From positions 1 through 8,636 of the forward strand of contig JBEKEO010000133.1 of NCBI GenBank assembly GCA_050013795.1: DNA of 8,636 nucleotides, given 5' to 3'. Shown here in pieces: positions 4,984 to 8,636 of the stretch (position 1 is the first letter of the stretch; each line of letters opens with the position of its first letter). Both the position numbers and the translations under genes were made by a program. A model generated the notes under the pieces. That model was not told the origin of the DNA. It saw nothing but the letters and a program-made list of their open reading frames with translations, and searched no databases. This DNA comes from CAWHOW01 sp050013795 (GTDB lineage: Bacteria; Bacteroidota; Bacteroidia; Bacteroidales; CG2-30-32-10).

Positions 4984-6945
4984 TTATTTCACTTCGCGCA
5001 GGAACTTCAGTTTTTCTTCCAGCACTTTAATATCCTGTTTTGTTCTTTCTATCTTTTCAAGGAATTCTTCCTTAAGCACGTTTGCTTTCTTTGAATTGGC
5101 AAAGAAACCGATATTGTTTTCCCACAGCTTGATATCGTTCTTCATGGCGCTTATCTTGCCAAGGATAAACGATTTCTCCTTGCTGATAGCATGCTCGGCG
5201 CCGGGAGTATGCGCTATGTTCTCGAATTTCGACTTAAAGCCGATAGTGCTTTTCTCAATGCTGTCGATTTTAAGTTTATCAAGGTTTGCATTAACGGCAT
5301 TGCGGAATTCCTGCTGTATGTCGAATTTGTTCTTCATCGGCACATGGCCTATCTCCATCCATTTACGCTGGAAATCCTTTATTATCTGCAGGTTTTCATT
5401 TTTATTCTCCCCGAAAGAATATTCATTCAATTGCTTTATGAGTTCCTGCTTTTGTTTCAGGTTCTCTTCCTCAATTGAACCAATATTTGCAAAGTAGTTT
5501 GATTTGGCGCTGAAGAATTCATCGCAGGCAGCGCGAAAACGCAGCCATGTTTTATCGGAATACTTGCGCGGTACAGGTCCTATCTTTTTCCATTCCTGCT
5601 GTATGCGTATCAATTCCTCAGTTGTCCTTCTCCAGTCCTGGCTGTTTTTAATAGCTTCAGCCTGCAAACAAAGATTCAGCTTTTGATTATAATTGGTTAC
5701 CTGCTCATCCTTGAGCTTACCGTAAAATTCATTCTTTGCATGGAAGAAATTATCAATGGCAGTTTTAAAGCGTGCCCATAATTTGTCGTTCTCTTCTTTA
5801 GGTGCAGGTCCCACTGTTTTCCATGCTTTAAGCATGTCGTTCAGCACGGTAGATTGCTCCTGCCAGTCTTTTGCAGTGGTGATGACCATTTCGGCAACCT
5901 GTTCTGCTTTCTCGCAAAGTGCTGACTTGGTTTCGATATTCTTTTCCTGCTCAACTTTTACATTATCATAATACTCGCGGCGGCGCTCATTTATCTTATC
6001 TGATGCCGTGCGGAAGCGTTCCCATATCTCGTCATTCTTATCCTGTGGAACAGGGCCTATCTCGTGCCACATGTCGTGATACTTCTGCAGCTGCCGGAAT
6101 GATTTGGTAATAGAGTTTTCCAGCAACAACTCTTCAGTTTTCTCACATAATTCAATCTTGGCTTCAAGATTCTTTTTCAGGTCGAGATACTTGAGTTCCT
6201 TGTTTATTTTGACCTTGTCGAAAAATTTCTCAACAAGGAAATTATAATTCTGCCACAGGTTATTTATTTCCGCTTTCGGCACCTGCCCTATTTCTTTCCA
6301 GCGTTCCTGAAGGGTTTTAAAGGCATCGTATGTTTTCTTCAGCTCTTCATCCGATTCAACAAGTTGTTTAAGGTCGTCAAGTATCTTTATCTTCAGCGCA
6401 AGGTTATCTTGTTTTTGCTTCTCCAGATTCTCGTTATGGCGGGCTCTTTTCTCTTTATATATTTCAAATGCAGCATTGAAGCGTTCTGTCTGCAGGTCGG
6501 GAGTATGCTCAAATTCTTCTTTTTTGCCGCCATCAATTATAAACTTTTCAAGCAACGCTTCGCGATGTTCTTTGTCTTTTTTCAGAAAGGTGACCTTGAT
6601 AAGCGCCACTTCATTCTTCACGGTGTTCACGTCATCCACTTTCACCGTTTCAATGAGCAGGTCGGCAAGTTCGCGGCGTGACATGGCTTCAACATCAATC
6701 TCCTCAGGAATCGATTGTGATTTTTCAATATCGCTGATCAGCTTCTCGGTTTCCTTTTCCGATTTCTTGGCTTCTTCAGCTACTGTCTCGATGTCGGGTT
6801 GATTTGTTTCTGAAAGGATGGCAGGCTGTTCGGTTTCTGCTTTCTGTTCGGTGAGCACAGCTTGGGTTTCCTGCTGTTCGGTTTTCATTTCCTGGTTCAG
6901 TTCATCGTCATGAAGCTCCAGGTTCTGGATGTCGTTGTTTTCCAT
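4984..6945 (-). CDS. DUF349 repeat protein
   Basis: A complete 653-residue protein, mostly helical and highly charged. Residues 1-80 are an acidic, Gln/Glu-rich, probably disordered tail (NLELHDDELNQEM...). Five DUF349 repeats follow, each marked by a W-x-x-x-G-x-x-P signature at W216 (WKEIGQVP), W293 (WHEIGPVP), W375 (WKTVGPAP), W452 (WKKIGPVP) and W529 (WMEIGHVP). Spacings are 77, 82, 77 and 77 residues, and in the first four repeats a W-x-x-(F/Y) helix follows. The C-terminus (residues about 565-653) is a coiled coil with KTKQDIKVLEEKL-type heptads. No signal peptide, so it is cytoplasmic. Known: DUF349 proteins are widespread in Bacteroidota and Actinobacteria and, as far as I know, lack a firm biochemical role. 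Start ATG 6945 is the only sensible one; no Shine-Dalgarno. It is transcribed divergently from the Tricorn-like gene and has a good promoter at 7083-7053. Confidence 0.92.
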   Translation of the reverse strand: MENNDIQNLELHDDELNQEMKTEQQETQAVLTEQKAETEQPAILSETNQPDIETVAEEAKKSEKETEKLISDIEKSQSIPEEIDVEAMSRRELADLLIETVKVDDVNTVKNEVALIKVTFLKKDKEHREALLEKFIIDGGKKEEFEHTPDLQTERFNAAFEIYKEKRARHNENLEKQKQDNLALKIKILDDLKQLVESDEELKKTYDAFKTLQERWKEIGQVPKAEINNLWQNYNFLVEKFFDKVKINKELKYLDLKKNLEAKIELCEKTEELLLENSITKSFRQLQKYHDMWHEIGPVPQDKNDEIWERFRTASDKINERRREYYDNVKVEQEKNIETKSALCEKAEQVAEMVITTAKDWQEQSTVLNDMLKAWKTVGPAPKEENDKLWARFKTAIDNFFHAKNEFYGKLKDEQVTNYNQKLNLCLQAEAIKNSQDWRRTTEELIRIQQEWKKIGPVPRKYSDKTWLRFRAACDEFFSAKSNYFANIGSIEEENLKQKQELIKQLNEYSFGENKNENLQIIKDFQRKWMEIGHVPMKNKFDIQQEFRNAVNANLDKLKIDSIEKSTIGFKSKFENIAHTPGAEHAISKEKSFILGKISAMKNDIKLWENNIGFFANSKKANVLKEEFLEKIERTKQDIKVLEEKLKFLREVK

Positions 6946-7052
6946 TTCAACAAATTAAGTACTAATGAAAGTTATTGGTTACTAAAATTTAAACAATAAA
7001 GAATATTACGGAATGAACCGGAATAGTATTAAAAAAAATTCAAATTAAGATG

Positions 7053-7083
7053 CAAATATACAAACATGGGAGAATATTCCAAA
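7053..7083 (-). promoter_or_regulatory. Bacteroidota-type promoter of the DUF349 gene
   Basis: On the minus strand TTTG (7083-7080) is followed after exactly 19 nt by TATATTTG (7060-7053), a full match to the -33 TTTG and -7 TAnnTTTG consensus. Transcription should start near 7046, leaving a leader of about 100 nt before the ATG at 6945. Confidence 0.6.
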
Positions 7084-7176
7084 TTTGGGAAAGAACTAAT
7101 CATAGAAAAAATCTGTCATTTTTTCAGGAATGACTTATAAGTGTGATGCCTGATACAAACTATATTATTTAGTTTC

Positions 7177-7207
7177 TTTCAATATGATTAATTATTTTAT
7201 ACATTTG
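7177..7207 (+). promoter_or_regulatory. Candidate distal promoter of the Tricorn-like gene
   Basis: TACATTTG (7200-7207) matches the -7 consensus TAnnTTTG. A TTTC (7177-7180), one base off the -33 TTTG, lies 19 nt upstream, the same spacing as in the divergent promoter. The start would be near 7214, so the transcript would include the hairpin at 7231-7261. Confidence 0.4.
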
Positions 7208-7230
7208 CCATCCATAAATTTATACTGAGC

Positions 7231-7261
7231 GAATGAGATTGCTCTCTTTTGCAACTCATTC
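7231..7261. repeat. Leader hairpin inside a split ACTGAGCGA / AGTCGAAGT motif
   Basis: GAATGAG-a-TTGC (7231-7242) pairs with GCAA-CTCATTC (7251-7261), giving 11 bp with one bulged A and an 8-nt loop. The hairpin interrupts a motif: ACTGAGCGA ends at 7232 and AGTCGAAGT starts at 7262. Joined, they would give ACTGAGCGAAGTCGAAGT, a short palindromic repeat that I remember as frequent between genes in this phylum (unverified). Confidence 0.5.
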
Positions 7262-7315
7262 AGTCGAAGTTTAAAATCAGGTAAATCTACGCATTAATAA
7301 ATGTAGCTGTTGATT

Positions 7316-7323
7316 TACTTTTG
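7316..7323 (+). promoter_or_regulatory. Candidate proximal -7 box (TACTTTTG) of the Tricorn-like gene
   Basis: TACTTTTG fits TAnnTTTG and would start a transcript near 7330, about 37 nt before the ATG. No TTTG is seen at the -33 distance, so it is weaker evidence than the distal candidate unless an activator is used. Confidence 0.3.
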
Positions 7324-7366
7324 CATAGAAAGATTGATTAATGCAGTTAACTAATTTACTTAAACC

Positions 7367-8636
7367 ATGAAAAGAATATTATTTTCAGTTTTCATTTGCG
7401 CTTACGCTTTATTAAGCAGATCTCAGGATGAAGCCAGACTATTACGATTCCCGGCCTTGCATGGCAACCAGATAGTGTTCACCTATGCAGGTGATCTTTA
7501 TACCGTTGATAAAACAGGAGGCATTGCACGTAAGCTCACCAGTGATGCAGGTTATGAAATGTTTGCAAAGTTTTCGCCCAATGGGAAGCAAATTGCTTTT
7601 ACGGCACAGTACGATGGAAATACAGAAGTATATGCGATGCCATCAGAAGGCGGTGTTCCGAAAAGGCTTACTTATACGGCTACCCTTGGCCGTGATGATA
7701 TATCCGACCGCATGGGACCTAATAATATAGTAATGACATGGCGCGATGACTCAACTATTGTATACCGTTCACGCAAGCAATCATTCAACGATTTCAAAGG
7801 ACAATTATTCTTAGCATCTACTAATGGCGGCTTATCAAAAGAGCTTCCTTTACCTTGTGGTGGTTTTTGTTCATACAGTCCGGATAAATCAAAACTGGCA
7901 TATAACAGGGTTTTCCGCGAATTCAGAACATGGAAATATTACAAAGGCGGAATGGCTGACGACATCTGGATATATGATTTTGCCACAAAGAAAACAATTG
8001 ATATTACAAACAACGATGCTCAGGACATCATGCCAATGTGGGTGGGAAACAAAATATATTTTATTTCCGATCGCGACCGCACCATGAATCTTTTCTGTTA
8101 CGACACTGAAACCAAAGAAACAAAGAAGATGACCAATTTCACCGAATTTGATATCAAGTTCCCTTCGCTTGGTGATAATGCCATAGTATTTGAAAACGGT
8201 GGGTATATCTATATTTTCGATCTTGCAACACAAAAAGCCGAGAAAGTTACCATAAAAATAGCTGATGATGAATTAAGCGGGCGCAGCGAATTAAAGGATG
8301 CCAGCAAGTTCATCAATTCGGCTGCTGTTTCGCCTGACGGAAAAAGGATTGCATTTGATGCAAGAGGTGATATTTTTACTGTGCCAGTAAAATCTGGGAT
8401 TACCCGCGATATTACTCAAACTCCCGGTGTGCATGAACGAGATATGGACTGGTCGCCGGATGGGAAATATATTGCATATATATCCGATGCTACAGGTGAG
8501 GATGAAATATACATCATGCAGCAGGATGGCGAAAGCAAAGCTATACAGCTAACTAAAGACGGTGACACTTATAAATATTCCATAAAGTGGTCGCCCGACA
8601 GTAAAAAGATTTTGTGGTACGATAAGAAGCTCAGGC
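7367..8636 (+). CDS. Tricorn-like S41 protease, N-terminal propeller part, 3' end cut by window
   Basis: The frame is open from ATG 7367 to the end of the window (423 codons, no stop). Residues 1-20 (MKRILFSVFICAYALLSRSQ) are a signal peptide, so the protein is exported. The rest is the N-terminal propeller of Tricorn proteases with WD40-like PD40 strands: FSPNGKQIAFTA (about 69), YSPDKSKLAY (170), VSPDGKRIAFDARGDIFTV (321), WSPDGKYIAYISD (362) and WSPDSKKILW (408). The segment REFRTWKYYKGG...DDIWIYD (184-204) is strongly characteristic of Tricorn homologs. Known for the family: a six- and a seven-bladed propeller gate substrate, followed by a PDZ domain and an S41 serine-protease domain that degrades peptides. 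Those catalytic parts should lie beyond the window, so activity cannot be judged here. No Shine-Dalgarno; single gene, divergent from the DUF349 gene. Confidence 0.92.
   Translation, partial: MKRILFSVFICAYALLSRSQDEARLLRFPALHGNQIVFTYAGDLYTVDKTGGIARKLTSDAGYEMFAKFSPNGKQIAFTAQYDGNTEVYAMPSEGGVPKRLTYTATLGRDDISDRMGPNNIVMTWRDDSTIVYRSRKQSFNDFKGQLFLASTNGGLSKELPLPCGGFCSYSPDKSKLAYNRVFREFRTWKYYKGGMADDIWIYDFATKKTIDITNNDAQDIMPMWVGNKIYFISDRDRTMNLFCYDTETKETKKMTNFTEFDIKFPSLGDNAIVFENGGYIYIFDLATQKAEKVTIKIADDELSGRSELKDASKFINSAAVSPDGKRIAFDARGDIFTVPVKSGITRDITQTPGVHERDMDWSPDGKYIAYISDATGEDEIYIMQQDGESKAIQLTKDGDTYKYSIKWSPDSKKILWYDKKLR

Larger units (their letters stand above)
6946..7366. other. Divergent intergenic region between the DUF349 gene and the Tricorn-like gene
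   Basis: This 421-bp A/T-rich region contains no credible gene. It holds promoters in both directions (listed separately), a small hairpin GTCATT / AATGAC (7115-7120 / 7129-7134), the 10-bp palindrome ACTTATAAGT (7133-7142), and a larger leader hairpin at 7231-7261. The DUF349 leader would be about 100 nt. The protease leader would be about 150 nt or about 37 nt, depending on which -7 box is used. Confidence 0.6.

Noticed and set aside
5096..6802. Plus-strand open frames antisense to the DUF349 gene
   Set aside because: The minus-strand gene has clear family repeats; the antisense frames are composition effects of a Lys/Glu-rich gene.
7889..8233. Minus-strand 114-residue open frame inside the protease gene
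   Set aside because: The plus strand has unambiguous Tricorn propeller motifs throughout.

Overview
The window looks like a chromosomal segment of an AT-rich Bacteroidota genome. Four independent signs point that way: a type IX secretion (Por) C-terminal sorting domain on a YVTN propeller protein; a DUF349-repeat protein of the type common in this phylum; a secreted Tricorn-type protease; and promoters matching the Bacteroidota -33/-7 pattern (TTTG, about 19 nt, TAnnTTTG). Most genes lack a Shine-Dalgarno site, as is usual there. There are no tRNA, rRNA, CRISPR, transposase, integrase or reverse transcriptase genes in the window.

Left part (1-2250, minus strand): two tandem paralogous genes, 15 bp apart, encode secreted seven-bladed YVTN beta-propellers. 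The upstream one (2217-982) is complete and ends in a T9SS type A sorting domain. The downstream one (966 to the window edge) is cut by the window, and its last visible residues look like a new blade starting after the first propeller has closed.

Middle part (2250-4980, plus strand): an accessory segment of unrecognised or weakly recognised genes mixed with unusual repeats. In order it holds a cluster of three tiny hairpins; a 96-residue orphan gene followed by a terminator-like hairpin; an array of thirteen 21-bp units whose arms can pair in two alternative registers; a 262-residue gene of unknown function; a 9-bp tandem repeat starting 4 bp after that gene; a roughly 300-bp block of nested inverted repeats; a 131-residue protein that may be related to phage virion proteins; and an 8-bp tandem repeat starting 9 bp after that gene. 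This is the best place to look for something undescribed.

Right part (4984-8636): two chromosomal genes are divergently transcribed from a 421-bp intergenic region. One is a 653-residue protein with five DUF349 repeats on the minus strand. The other is a plus-strand, N-terminal part of a Tricorn-like S41 protease, which runs off the window before its catalytic domain. The divergent region carries a good promoter for the DUF349 gene, two candidate -7 boxes for the protease gene and a hairpin in the predicted leader.

The three parts show no obvious shared pathway. The middle segment reads as an accessory insertion between a surface-protein operon and conserved genes.
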